Positions 26,980 through 35,659 of a DNA stretch of 64,000 bases are shown piece after piece (position 1 is the first letter of the stretch; each line of letters begins with the position of its first letter). The notes beneath the pieces were generated by a model. The model did not search any database. It was given only the letters and a program-made list of their open reading frames with translations, and was not told the origin of the DNA. The DNA is from Halarcobacter bivalviorum. GTDB lineage: Bacteria; Campylobacterota; Campylobacteria; Campylobacterales; Arcobacteraceae. The translations under genes were made by a program, and so were the position numbers. The DNA lies in the NCBI RefSeq assembly GCF_003346815.1, contig NZ_CP031217.1, positions 1,612,001 to 1,676,000 of the forward strand, in the 5' to 3' direction.

Positions 26980-27828
26980 TTAACGCTCAAAGCCTGATGT
27001 TATATCATACTCATAAGTAACAGTTGCTTTTACATATTTCATATTAGAAGGGCTTGTACCTCTAAAGTTATATTTAAAATCCCACCTTTGAGCAAGTTCT
27101 AAATCATCAGCTGCAGAAATATTATAACTTGACCCTTCTTGAGTATACCAAATATTATTTTCAGCAGGAGAAATTTTATGAACAATACCTCCTAAATTTT
27201 TTGATAACTTTCCTTCTGTTCTTATAGATTTTACAATAGCACCTGCTGGAACTCGTGAGCTATCAGTTAAGTCCATAGAAATTACTGAAGAATCAACTCC
27301 ATTAGGGTCAAGTATATTTGGATTTCCAGGATGAGTAGCTGTTCCTGCAAAATCAAAAGTTGCTAAACCTCCACTTATTCTATTATTAATTGCTACAGTA
27401 AAAAATATACTACCAGTATTATTTCCTCTTGTAACTTTTATATAAAACAACTGACCTGAAGAAATACCCTCTATATTTGATACCATTATAAAAGGTGAAT
27501 AAGAAGAAGAACCATAAACTCCGTCATTGGCATCATGAATATTTTGAAATTGATCAAAAACTTCTAAACTTCTTCCTTGATCTGAATCCTCATGAGAAAC
27601 TTTAACATAAACCCTATCTCCCATATTAACTCTAAATGAAAAATATGCTTCAGTCTGATCTGCTTTTAACTCTCCTATAATAGAACCATGATATTGCCAA
27701 GTTCCTATTGGGTAAGCTGTATTAAAACTATTGTTACCAGTGATAGTATTAGCAAATACCAAACTTGTACTTAAAAAAAATATAGTTAAAACAACTTTTA
27801 ACATACCTTTTAAACTATTTTTAATCAT
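26980..27828 (-). CDS. Hypothetical secreted beta-rich protein
   Basis: 282 residues with a Sec signal peptide (cleavage after SLVFA, about 27). The mature part looks all-beta: residues 35-150 resemble a bacterial pre-peptidase C-terminal type sandwich (AYFSFRVNMGDRVYVKV, SGQLFYIKVTRGNNTGS), followed by a second sandwich (VISMDLTDSSRVPAGAIVKS). No catalytic motif is evident and there is one protein per gene, so it may be a surface or secreted binding protein. Starts 27 bases beyond the hydrolase gene end, inside the repeat-bounded cassette. Confidence 0.65.
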   Translation of the reverse strand: MIKNSLKGMLKVVLTIFFLSTSLVFANTITGNNSFNTAYPIGTWQYHGSIIGELKADQTEAYFSFRVNMGDRVYVKVSHEDSDQGRSLEVFDQFQNIHDANDGVYGSSSYSPFIMVSNIEGISSGQLFYIKVTRGNNTGSIFFTVAINNRISGGLATFDFAGTATHPGNPNILDPNGVDSSVISMDLTDSSRVPAGAIVKSIRTEGKLSKNLGGIVHKISPAENNIWYTQEGSSYNISAADDLELAQRWDFKYNFRGTSPSNMKYVKATVTYEYDITSGFER

Positions 27829-27853
27829 AAAAACTCCTTTAAAATAAAAGCAT

Positions 27854-27894
27854 TTTTACCTATCTAAAAAACTGTAAATCTTTCTAAAATAACT
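27854..27894 (-). repeat. Parent copy of the 35/41-bp direct repeat (3' end of the hydrolase gene)
   Basis: Covers the last 12 codons and stop of the gene at 27856-28413; repeated in direct orientation at 25732-25772. Confidence 0.92.
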
Positions 27895-28413
27895 CTCAAT
27901 ATTTTCAAAAGAGTGATTACCACCCTCTTCTATTACAAGTTCAGATTGAGATAATTTTTCTACTGCTTCACTATAATCTAAAACTTCATCTTCAGTTTGT
28001 AAAAGTGTTAAAAAATTAGCTTGATTCTCAAGTTTATGTACTTCTAATGATTTTAAAGTCTGTAAATGCTCAGAACTAACTTCAAAAGAAGTACCATCAT
28101 AATAGTTCATACACATACCAACTTTATCTAAGGTTTTATAAGGATAAATTGCAGGATTAATTAAAACTGCTTTTAAATCATATTTGTTAGCTAAATAAAT
28201 AGAGTAATATCCTCCTAAAGAAGAACCTACTAAACCTATTTTTTCATCTTTTTCAAGTAAAAGTTCAATTAGTTGTTCTAAAGTATCAATTGCAAGTTTA
28301 GGAACATAAGATAAAGAAGGAGCAATAATCTCTTCTTCAAAATACTCTCTAAATAAAGAGGCTTTACCACCTTGTCCACTACTTCCAAAGCCGTGAATAT
28401 ATATTATTGTCAT
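27856..28413 (-). CDS. YqiA-like alpha/beta-hydrolase
   Basis: 185 residues. MTIIYIHGFGSSGQGGKA at the start and nucleophile elbow GSSLGGYYS are typical of the small YqiA/UPF0227 esterases; a C-terminal histidine in GGNHSFEN completes the triad. Its substrate is unknown. Its 3' end is duplicated 2.1 kb away, so the two-gene cassette was inserted just behind it. Confidence 0.85.
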   Translation of the reverse strand: MTIIYIHGFGSSGQGGKASLFREYFEEEIIAPSLSYVPKLAIDTLEQLIELLLEKDEKIGLVGSSLGGYYSIYLANKYDLKAVLINPAIYPYKTLDKVGMCMNYYDGTSFEVSSEHLQTLKSLEVHKLENQANFLTLLQTEDEVLDYSEAVEKLSQSELVIEEGGNHSFENIESYFRKIYSFLDR

Positions 28414-28479
28414 GTTTTTCCTTAAAAGAATAATAATGACATTCTACAAAAAAGTGCTTTATAATTGATAGATAAAATA

Positions 28480-28507
28480 AGAAGAAAAGGCAAAAGCCTT
28501 TTCTTTT
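28480..28507. terminator. Intrinsic terminator downstream of the sCache chemoreceptor
   Basis: A 10-bp GC-containing stem (aagaaaaggc / gccttttctt) with loop aaaa and A/T tails on both sides, abutting the stop codon of the chemoreceptor. Confidence 0.8.
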
Positions 28508-30419
28508 AGAATTTAGATTTTCTTACTTCCTCAACAACTGTAGTAGCCATTTCTTTAACACTTTTAACTACATCATTTGTTTCTGAAGCAATTTGTGCAT
28601 TCTCTTGAGTTGTTTTATCCAGTTGAGAAACTGCACTATTGATTTGTTCAATTCCAAGCATTTGCTCTTTTGAATTAGTTGTTACGGTATCAACAATACT
28701 TGTTGTATTTAAAATATTGCTATTTAATTGCTCGTACCCTTCATACATTGTTTGAACAATTGCTTTTCCTTGATTTGCACTTGAAGTTGCACTTTCAACT
28801 AAATCCTTAATCTCTTTTGCAGCTTCGGCTGACCTATTAGCTAGATTTCTAACTTCTGCAGCAACAACGGCAAAACCTTTTCCTGCTTCTCCTGCAGTAG
28901 CTGCTTCAACAGCTGCATTTAATGAAAGAATATTTGTTTGGAAAGCAATTTGATCAATAATTGTAATTGATTCATTAATTGCTTCAACTTGAGAATTAAT
29001 ATCTTCCATAGAAGAGCTTGTCTTTTTAGATAACTCTTTGCCTTTATTTACTTCATCTCTTAATGAAACAGAGTTTGATGATAACTCATTAATATTATTC
29101 GCATTTTCTCTCATTGTTTGAGTAATCTCTTCTAAAGCAGCAGCACTCTCTTCTAACGAAGCTGCTTGTTGATTAGCACTTACAGTTAATCTCTCCATAT
29201 TAGAAGATAAATCATCTGCACTTCTATCTAATACATTAGAATTATCTAAATTTGTTTGTAACATAGAAGAAATTTCTTTTCCTAAATTATTAACTCCACT
29301 CATTAAAGAACATAATTGTCCTTGACATGATAAAGTAGTTTGTTTAGTAAAATCTCTTTTTTCATAAGCTTTTAATACATCAATTGTATGTGTGATTGTA
29401 CTATTTAAACTAGAAATCATCTCATTTAAATTTTTAGTTAATTCATTAATTACCGTATTACTAGTTTTTGCTTCAACTCTATTTGTTAAAATTCCTGAAC
29501 TAACATCTGTTACAATCCTAGAAACATCTTCAATAACTTTTTCATCTTGTTTGATTGTTTCTCGAATTTTTGTAATATTTTCATTAATCTTTTTAGTCAT
29601 CTTTCCTATTTCATCTTTTGTTGTTACTTCAATTAAATCAACATCAGTTTTCTCTTTATTTAAAAATGATAAAAATGAAAGAAGACCTTTTTCAAATACT
29701 TCTAATGGATCAACAATAGAAATTTTTGAAATATAAGAAACAACTGCAACTAATATAAGTAAAATAACTACTATAATTGTTACTAATGTGTAGATTAATG
29801 AATTTACATCACTATCAACTTTTTCTTCAACTTTTGCAATTTTAGCTTCAATATCATCAACATAAATACCTGTAACTATTGTCCAATTTAATTCTTCGAT
29901 ATATTTTGAAAAAGCCATTTTCTTTAATACCTCTTCCGTATTAGGCTTTTTATAAAAATATTCTACAAACTTTGTATCATCAGTTGCAGTATCAATTAAA
30001 GCTTTTCTAAAAGCAAATCCTTTAATATCTGGTTTCATAATATCAGTTTTAGCACCATTTAATTCAGGCTTTGTAGCATGAAAACCAAAATAATAATCAT
30101 CTCCTATCTTCTCATATGCAAAGAAGTATCCACTTCCATTTAAGAATCTAGCCTTAGAGATTACATCTATTACTTTTTGCTTTGCTTCTTCTTTATTTGA
30201 AGACTCTTTAACAATTGAATCAACAATTGTATATGCAGTTAGAATTTGATTTTTAAGTAGCTCTTTTTTTTCCCCTACAATTGAGCTATCAAATTCTTTG
30301 ATTGTTTCACTACTATTTTTATATGTTAAATTAATAGTAATGAATGTAGTAATTAATATTGCTAATGATACTGGAAGTACTACTAACGCCATTAATTTCA
30401 ATTTAATACTGTTAAACAT
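28506..30419 (-). CDS. Methyl-accepting chemotaxis protein, sCache_2 sensor
   Basis: 637 residues. TM1 about 9-30, periplasmic single-Cache domain (35-200) with the sCache_2 pattern [22 protein letters not shown] and [17 protein letters not shown]2 about 205-230, then a signalling domain with [19 protein letters not shown]. Such sensors often bind small carboxylates. Unlike the receptor at 3038-5230 it ends in EEVRKSKF without an aromatic pentapeptide. Monocistronic. Confidence 0.92.
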   Translation of the reverse strand: MFNSIKLKLMALVVLPVSLAILITTFITINLTYKNSSETIKEFDSSIVGEKKELLKNQILTAYTIVDSIVKESSNKEEAKQKVIDVISKARFLNGSGYFFAYEKIGDDYYFGFHATKPELNGAKTDIMKPDIKGFAFRKALIDTATDDTKFVEYFYKKPNTEEVLKKMAFSKYIEELNWTIVTGIYVDDIEAKIAKVEEKVDSDVNSLIYTLVTIIVVILLILVAVVSYISKISIVDPLEVFEKGLLSFLSFLNKEKTDVDLIEVTTKDEIGKMTKKINENITKIRETIKQDEKVIEDVSRIVTDVSSGILTNRVEAKTSNTVINELTKNLNEMISSLNSTITHTIDVLKAYEKRDFTKQTTLSCQGQLCSLMSGVNNLGKEISSMLQTNLDNSNVLDRSADDLSSNMERLTVSANQQAASLEESAAALEEITQTMRENANNINELSSNSVSLRDEVNKGKELSKKTSSSMEDINSQVEAINESITIIDQIAFQTNILSLNAAVEAATAGEAGKGFAVVAAEVRNLANRSAEAAKEIKDLVESATSSANQGKAIVQTMYEGYEQLNSNILNTTSIVDTVTTNSKEQMLGIEQINSAVSQLDKTTQENAQIASETNDVVKSVKEMATTVVEEVRKSKF

Positions 30420-30629
30420 TTTTCACTCCTTCTCTCCTCGGTGCATATCATATAAACAAATCTTTTAAAAGTAAATAAATTTTTACTTAATTTTTTTATA
30501 AAATTTAAATTTATAAGTTATTAAAATCTCCTATATCAGGGGTTTTGTAAATAAATAATTATTATCCTAAGTAAATAATTTTTTACCAACTATTAATAAA
30601 AAATAAAATTATTACTTAAATAAAATAAT

Positions 30630-31157
30630 CTATGGGCAAGTAAAAAGTCTTGAATCACATACTTTTACATTTTTTAAATATTCAATACTATTTTTTTCTT
30701 TCTCTTTTGAAAATTTTCCAGTAAAAGCTTTTTGCACAGAATAAAAGCTATCTCTACCTTTTATTGCCTTTAAATAAGTAGTCTCTTCTTTATTTGTAAC
30801 TTGACTCAATTTACAATGAAGCATAATAGTTTTTGTAGTATAACCATTTTCTTTAGAACCATCAATATCTTTAAAAAATGACTCTTTACAACTTTTTTTC
30901 CAAGCTACTTTCATAGCTTCTATAAACTCATCAACTGAATATCCTATATTTCTATGATAAATATTAGTTGTAATCATTTGTGTCCAATTTTCTAATTCTT
31001 CATTTTTAGGAATAAACTCATAAAAAGATATATTATTTTGCATCTTTTTATATGCTAACTTATAATCTTTTGGGAAAGTTTGCAATAAATTTTCATATTT
31101 AAGTTCCCTAGAAAAAAGCGATATAGAAATAAAAACAATAAATAATAAAGCTTTCAT
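30630..31157 (-). CDS. Hypothetical exported protein
   Basis: 175 residues with a signal peptide (MKALLFIVFISISLFS). The mature domain has four cysteines (KKSCKESF, MLHCKLS, KVCDSRLFTCP), which may form disulfides in the periplasm. No family recognised. Divergent from radA. Confidence 0.65.
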   Translation of the reverse strand: MKALLFIVFISISLFSRELKYENLLQTFPKDYKLAYKKMQNNISFYEFIPKNEELENWTQMITTNIYHRNIGYSVDEFIEAMKVAWKKSCKESFFKDIDGSKENGYTTKTIMLHCKLSQVTNKEETTYLKAIKGRDSFYSVQKAFTGKFSKEKEKNSIEYLKNVKVCDSRLFTCP

Positions 31158-31264
31158 ATTAACTCCAATTTAAATAATAAATTACATAATATTATATGTT
31201 ATGTGAATTTCATATTAAAATCTTACATTTTGATATATTTTTTAATCCATAATAAAAAAGTGAT

Positions 31265-31270
31265 TATAAT
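31265..31270 (+). promoter_or_regulatory. -10 box of radA
   Basis: Perfect TATAAT, 27 bases before the ATG at 31298, followed by an AAAAGGAAAAG ribosome site. Confidence 0.6.
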
Positions 31271-31297
31271 TGCAACAGAATTTAAAAGGAAAAGAAA

Positions 31298-32647
31298 ATG
31301 GCAAAAAAGAAAACAACACTTTTTGAATGTCAAGCTTGTGGAGAACAAAGTACAAAATGGCTAGGAAAATGTCCAAACTGTGGTTCTTGGGATAGTTTTA
31401 TGGAATTAAATCAAGAGCAACAAGAAGTACTTAAACAAACCTTTAAAGTAATAAATACAACTTCAAAAGCGACACCTATTACGGAAATCAAACAAGATGA
31501 TGTTGTAAGATTTTCTTCAAACAATGATGAATTTGATTTAGTTCTAGGAGGAGGAATTGTTCCTGGAAGTTTAACTCTTATAGGAGGAAGTCCAGGTGTT
31601 GGAAAATCAACTCTACTTTTAAAAGTAGCAGGTTCAATTGCTGCAAGTGGTAAAAAAGTTTTATATGTTTCAGGGGAAGAGAGTTCAGGACAGATAAAAC
31701 TTCGAGCTAATAGATTAGATGCAAACCATAAAGAGTTATATCTTCTTAGTGAAATAAAACTTGAAGAGATTCAAGATGAACTTTTAAGAGAAAATTATGA
31801 AGTTTGTATTATTGACTCTATTCAGACAATTTACTCTTCAAATCTTACAAGTGCACCAGGAAGTGTTTCTCAAGTAAGAGAGATAACCTTTGAACTTATG
31901 AGAAAAGCAAAAGATTCTGATATTGCCATGTTTATTATCGGACATATTACAAAAGATGGTTCTATTGCAGGACCAAGAGTTTTAGAACATATGGTTGATA
32001 CTGTTTTATATTTTGAGGGTGAATCTAGTAAAGAATTGCGTATGCTTAGAGGTTTTAAAAATAGATTTGGTTCAACATCAGAGATTGGAATCTTTGAGAT
32101 GACAGGAGAAGGTTTAATCTCAGCAAAAGATATAGCCTCAAAGTTTTTTGATAAAACAAAAGCTCAAAGTGGTTCAGCTTTAACTGTTACCATGGAAGGA
32201 ACAAGAGCTTTAATCATAGAAGTACAAGCCTTAGTTACAGAAAGCACTTATCCAAATCCAAAAAGAAGTGCTACAGGTTTTGATGCAAATAGATTAAATA
32301 TGCTTCTTGCACTTCTTGAAAAGAAAATCGATTTACCCCTAAATCATTATGATGTATTTATTAATATCTCAGGTGGTATAAAGATTAAAGAGAGTTCAGC
32401 TGACTTAGCAGTTATTGCTGCAATTATCTCTAGTTTTAGAGATAGACCTGTCTCAAAAGAGTCTGTATTTATTGGAGAAGTTTCTTTAACAGGTGAAATA
32501 AAAGATGTCTATTCAATTGATTTAAGGTTAAAAGAGGCACAAGCCCAAGGTATAAAAAAAGCTGTAGTAGCACAAAAACCTAATTTAAAATTAGATTTAA
32601 AAGCTTTTGCAGTTGATGAAGTTTCTAAAATGATTGAGCTATTTTAA
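31298..32647 (+). CDS. radA: DNA repair protein RadA
   Basis: 449 residues, full length. N-terminal zinc finger with C11/C14/C25/C28, RecA-like core with Walker A GGSPGVGKSTLL, the RadA-specific KNRFG motif (GFKNRFGSTSEIG) and a C-terminal Lon-protease-like domain with SATGFDANRLNML. It helps process recombination intermediates. Own promoter; converges on a thioesterase gene. Confidence 0.95.
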   Translation: MAKKKTTLFECQACGEQSTKWLGKCPNCGSWDSFMELNQEQQEVLKQTFKVINTTSKATPITEIKQDDVVRFSSNNDEFDLVLGGGIVPGSLTLIGGSPGVGKSTLLLKVAGSIAASGKKVLYVSGEESSGQIKLRANRLDANHKELYLLSEIKLEEIQDELLRENYEVCIIDSIQTIYSSNLTSAPGSVSQVREITFELMRKAKDSDIAMFIIGHITKDGSIAGPRVLEHMVDTVLYFEGESSKELRMLRGFKNRFGSTSEIGIFEMTGEGLISAKDIASKFFDKTKAQSGSALTVTMEGTRALIIEVQALVTESTYPNPKRSATGFDANRLNMLLALLEKKIDLPLNHYDVFINISGGIKIKESSADLAVIAAIISSFRDRPVSKESVFIGEVSLTGEIKDVYSIDLRLKEAQAQGIKKAVVAQKPNLKLDLKAFAVDEVSKMIELF

Positions 32648-32655
32648 GCTCAATC
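32632..32655. terminator. Terminator-like hairpin between radA and the thioesterase gene
   Basis: A 9-bp stem (gattgagct / agctcaatc) with a 6-base loop spanning the radA stop codon; only a weak T tail, so activity is uncertain. Confidence 0.4.
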
Positions 32656-33059
32656 TATTTTCCTACTCTCTTATTTGCCCCAGCCATCAATCTCTCTTTT
32701 GTAACAATAGCTCTTGTATGTGTTGCCACACCAACTTTTCCAGCAGAATCTTCAGCTTCAACTTCAAACTTATAAAGTTTGCCTTCCATTCCAATAAATG
32801 TTGCAGTAGCTTTTACAATATCCCCTTCTAAAGTTGGTGCAAGATGTTTTAAATTTACTTCTACTCCAACTGATAGTTGTCCCTCTTCATAAAGTGGAAT
32901 TAATACCTTTGCAGCAGCACACTCCATAAGAGCAGTTAATCTTGCAGTAGCAAAAACTTCTGGAAAATCATCCTCTTTTGAGATTTCTAAATTTTTTGCT
33001 AAGTCAGAAGATTTAACTTTAAACTCAATAGTTGCTTGTGTCCCTATTTCTAATTCCAT
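32655..33059 (-). CDS. Hot-dog thioesterase, FlK (fluoroacetyl-CoA thioesterase) family
   Basis: 134 residues. The catalytic spacing of FlK is reproduced: T38, E46 (TARLTALME) and H72 (NLKHLAPT), i.e. 8 and 26 residues apart as in Thr42/Glu50/His76 of FlK. It would hydrolyse a short acyl-CoA, though fluoroacetyl-CoA is unlikely as the natural substrate. Monocistronic, convergent with radA. Confidence 0.8.
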   Translation of the reverse strand: MELEIGTQATIEFKVKSSDLAKNLEISKEDDFPEVFATARLTALMECAAAKVLIPLYEEGQLSVGVEVNLKHLAPTLEGDIVKATATFIGMEGKLYKFEVEAEDSAGKVGVATHTRAIVTKERLMAGANKRVGK

Positions 33060-33139
33060 TTTCTCTCCTAAAGTTTTTTATTTATTGTAGCAAAAAATAA
33101 AGCAAATCTTTTTTATACTCCTCTTTATAATATTTTAGA

Positions 33140-33145
33140 TATAAT
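33140..33145 (+). promoter_or_regulatory. -10 box of ybeY
   Basis: Perfect TATAAT in AGATATAATCC, 26 bases before the ATG at 33172. Confidence 0.6.
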
Positions 33146-33171
33146 CCGCGAAAATTAAATGGAAATGCTTA

Positions 33172-33591
33172 ATGATTGACTTAGATAATCAAACTGATTT
33201 AGATATTGATATTTCAGGACTTGAAACTATTATGAAAGAATTAACTACAAAAGAAATTGAGTTAATTTTTACAAATAATGAAGAGATTCAAATATTAAAT
33301 AAAGAGCACAGAAATATTGATAAAGCGACTGATGTATTATCATTTCCATTAGATTTTGATATGCCAAATATGCCTTTAGGTTCTATTGTAATATCAGTTG
33401 ATTATGTTGATCAAAAAGCAAAAGAGTATGAACATAGTTTTGAAGATGAATTAAAACTTTTATTTATTCATGGTTTACTTCATCTTTTAGGTTATGATCA
33501 CGAAGTTGACAATGGAGAACATCGTCAAAAAGAGGAAGAGTTGATTAAAAAATTCAATCTACCAAATAGTTTAATTGTAAGGAATTCATAA
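33172..33591 (+). CDS. ybeY: rRNA maturation endoribonuclease YbeY
   Basis: 139 residues with the family signature FIHGLLHLLGYDHE, whose three histidines bind zinc, and TDVLSFP upstream. Acts in 16S rRNA 3'-end maturation and ribosome quality control. Directly followed by the CaCA antiporter gene (stop at 33591, next ATG at 33592). Confidence 0.93.
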   Translation: MIDLDNQTDLDIDISGLETIMKELTTKEIELIFTNNEEIQILNKEHRNIDKATDVLSFPLDFDMPNMPLGSIVISVDYVDQKAKEYEHSFEDELKLLFIHGLLHLLGYDHEVDNGEHRQKEEELIKKFNLPNSLIVRNS

Positions 33592-34509
33592 ATGGATTTT
33601 TTGATATTTATTGTATCAATGGGAGCACTAATTTATGGTGCAGAGTTTATTATTCAACAAAGTGAAAAAATTGCACTTCATTATAATATTTCACACTTTA
33701 TTATAGGTGCAACACTAATCGCAGTTGGTACTAGTTTACCTGAAATGGCAGTTTCAATGTCAGCTTCAATTAAAGGAAGTGGAGATATTGCTGTTGCAAA
33801 TGTTATTGGAAGTACTATTTTTAATATTTCATTAGTTTTAGGTGCAGTATTTTTATTAGCTAAAAAAATCAATCCAAATAGAGATATTTTTGCAAAAGAT
33901 TCTGCTTGGTCTTTATTTCCTATTTTAGTATTTATTTTAATGGCTATAGATGGAAAACTAAACTTTGTAGATGGTATCTTATTTGTATGTTTAATGGGAG
34001 CTTATTTACTTTTTCTTATTGGTTCAAATCAAGTTGATGAAATTGATGAAGAACTTGCAAAAGAGAAATTTGAATGGCCTAAGACTTTAGCTTTATTAAC
34101 TGTAGGTTTTATTTTTGTAGTTGCAGGTGCAGATTTTGCAATTGATAGTGCAGGAAATATCGCTAGGTCTTTTGGAATTAGTGAATGGGTTATTGGACTA
34201 TTCTTAGTTGCATTTGGAACATCTTTACCTGAACTTACAATCTCAATCAAATCAGCAATGAATAATAATGCAGATTTAGCAATTGGAAATATTATTGGTT
34301 CAAATGTTGCAAACTTTACAATGGTTTTAGGTATAAGTTCAATGTTAAATGATTTAAGTGTAGATTTAAGTAAAAACTTCTTTGATATAGCAGCTGCATT
34401 TATAGTATCTGTAATGTTAGTATTTATTGCAGCTAATAAACTTTATAATAAAAGTGCTGGTATTGTTTTATTAGTAGTACTAGGATTAGTTATTCAAAAT
34501 AGTCTTTAA
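33592..34509 (+). CDS. Calcium/sodium antiporter (CaCA family, YrbG-like)
   Basis: 305 residues, about ten helices in two inverted halves. Both alpha-repeats are present: GATLIAVGTSLPEMAVS with GSTIFNISLVLG, and FLVAFGTSLPELTIS with GSNVANFTMVLG. Exchanges Ca2+ or related cations for Na+/H+. Co-transcribed with ybeY. Confidence 0.9.
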   Translation: MDFLIFIVSMGALIYGAEFIIQQSEKIALHYNISHFIIGATLIAVGTSLPEMAVSMSASIKGSGDIAVANVIGSTIFNISLVLGAVFLLAKKINPNRDIFAKDSAWSLFPILVFILMAIDGKLNFVDGILFVCLMGAYLLFLIGSNQVDEIDEELAKEKFEWPKTLALLTVGFIFVVAGADFAIDSAGNIARSFGISEWVIGLFLVAFGTSLPELTISIKSAMNNNADLAIGNIIGSNVANFTMVLGISSMLNDLSVDLSKNFFDIAAAFIVSVMLVFIAANKLYNKSAGIVLLVVLGLVIQNSL

Positions 34510-34520
34510 AAGACTATTTT
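34496..34520. terminator. Bidirectional terminator
   Basis: Dyad aaaatagtcttt / aaagactatttt around a one-base centre (effective loop about 5-7 bases), followed by a T-rich stretch, between the convergent antiporter and Fur-family genes. Confidence 0.6.
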
Positions 34521-34523
34521 GAT

Positions 34524-34928
34524 TTATTTTTGGCAAGATTTACAAAGTCCAGAAAAAACTACATCTACATTTTGAATTTTAAAAGCAGATTGAGCTTTTA
34601 TAGAGCTTTGTAATATTGATGTATCTATCATAATATCTTCTATCATTCCACAAGAAGAACATACAAGATGAGAGTGTTCCTCTTTTGCTAATTCATAAAC
34701 AGACTTTGCATCAGGAATTTTTACTTCATTTAAAAATACCTTTTCTACCATTGCATTTACATTTTTATATATAGTTGCAAGAGAAATAGAAGGAAATTTT
34801 TCTAATAACTTTTTATAAAGTTCATCAATATTCATATGCCCATTTGAATATAATTCATCAACAATTGCAACTCTTTGTGGAGTAACTTTTAAATTATACT
34901 CTTTTAATAAAATTGAGCTATTAATCAT
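34524..34928 (-). CDS. perR: Fur-family repressor, probably PerR-like
   Basis: 134 residues. N-terminal winged helix with KVTPQRVAIVD and SLATIYKNVNAM; C-terminal dimer domain with HSHLVCSSCG (H85, H87, C90, C93) and a second pair CKSC (C129, C132), the structural zinc site. H31 corresponds to a PerR metal ligand. It faces dps and a desulforubrerythrin, both usual PerR targets, hence the PerR suggestion; sequence alone cannot exclude Fur. Confidence 0.75.
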   Translation of the reverse strand: MINSSILLKEYNLKVTPQRVAIVDELYSNGHMNIDELYKKLLEKFPSISLATIYKNVNAMVEKVFLNEVKIPDAKSVYELAKEEHSHLVCSSCGMIEDIMIDTSILQSSIKAQSAFKIQNVDVVFSGLCKSCQK

Positions 34929-35067
34929 TTCTATCCCCTTTCCTGCATAAAATAATACTAAAAACTAACTTTAGTTTTTTATTTGCAGAGTTTTATATTG
35001 TGAATAATATACAAAAAATGTAAAAATTATTTGATTAATTAAATTTAGTAGAAGATAATAATTTTCC

Positions 35068-35098
35068 TTTAAGATTATATGGATTATAATTCTTAAAA
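35068..35098. promoter_or_regulatory. dps promoter with Fur/PerR-like operator
   Basis: ATTATA (35074-35079) and TATAAT (35085-35090) form an inverted repeat with 5-base spacer; with one bulge the dyad extends to TTTAAGA...TCTTAAA. The right half is also the -10 box of dps (ATG 35126). A Fur-family repressor bound here would block the promoter. Confidence 0.6.
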
Positions 35099-35125
35099 GA
35101 AAAAAATTATCCAAAAGGAATTAAA

Positions 35126-35563
35126 ATGAAAAAAACAGTTAAACAATTAAAAATAATGCAAGCTAGTTCTTTAGTTATGTTTACAAAACTACATAACTAC
35201 CACTGGAATATAAAAGGTATGCAGTTTTTTCCTATTCATGAAATGACTGAAAAAATGTATGAACAATTTAGTACATTATATGATGACTGTGCAGAAAGAG
35301 TTCTTCAAGTAGGAGATAAACCTTTAGTGTTATTAAGTGATATAGAGTCTAATTCTTTTATTAAAGAAGATAAAAAAACAGATTTTGATGCAAAATATGT
35401 TTTAGAAAATATACTTAAAGATTTTGAACTATTTTTAAAAGAGTTTAAAAAATTATCAAAACTTGCAGCTGAAAATGAAGATAGTACAACAGCAACTTTT
35501 GCAGATGACAATATTGCTCACTTAGAAAAAAATATTTGGATGATAAAAGCTTCTTTAGCTTAA
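35126..35563 (+). CDS. dps: Dps-family ferritin-like protein
   Basis: 145 residues. N-terminal half carries the Dps ferroxidase pattern KLHNYHWNIKGMQFFPIHE with later DDCAER (His, Asp and Glu ligands across the dimer interface). Forms 12-mers that oxidise and store iron and protect DNA. Lies between the PerR-like regulator and the desulforubrerythrin. Confidence 0.92.
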   Translation: MKKTVKQLKIMQASSLVMFTKLHNYHWNIKGMQFFPIHEMTEKMYEQFSTLYDDCAERVLQVGDKPLVLLSDIESNSFIKEDKKTDFDAKYVLENILKDFELFLKEFKKLSKLAAENEDSTTATFADDNIAHLEKNIWMIKASLA

Positions 35564-35581
35564 TCTAATATTCCATCTTAA

Positions 35582-35623
35582 GTTTAGGTAAACTATAATT
35601 TTTAATTATATGTTCACCTAAAC
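35582..35623. promoter_or_regulatory. 42-base dyad in the promoter of the desulforubrerythrin gene
   Basis: Left arm 35582-35600 and right arm 35604-35623 are reverse complements apart from one mismatch and one extra base (gtttaggt...acctaaac at the outer ends), with a 3-base centre. A TATAAT at 35594-35599 lies in the left arm. It may be an operator, a dps terminator without a T run, or both. Confidence 0.55.
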
Positions 35624-35659
35624 ATAATAATCACAAACTTAATGAAGGAGAAATAAAAT

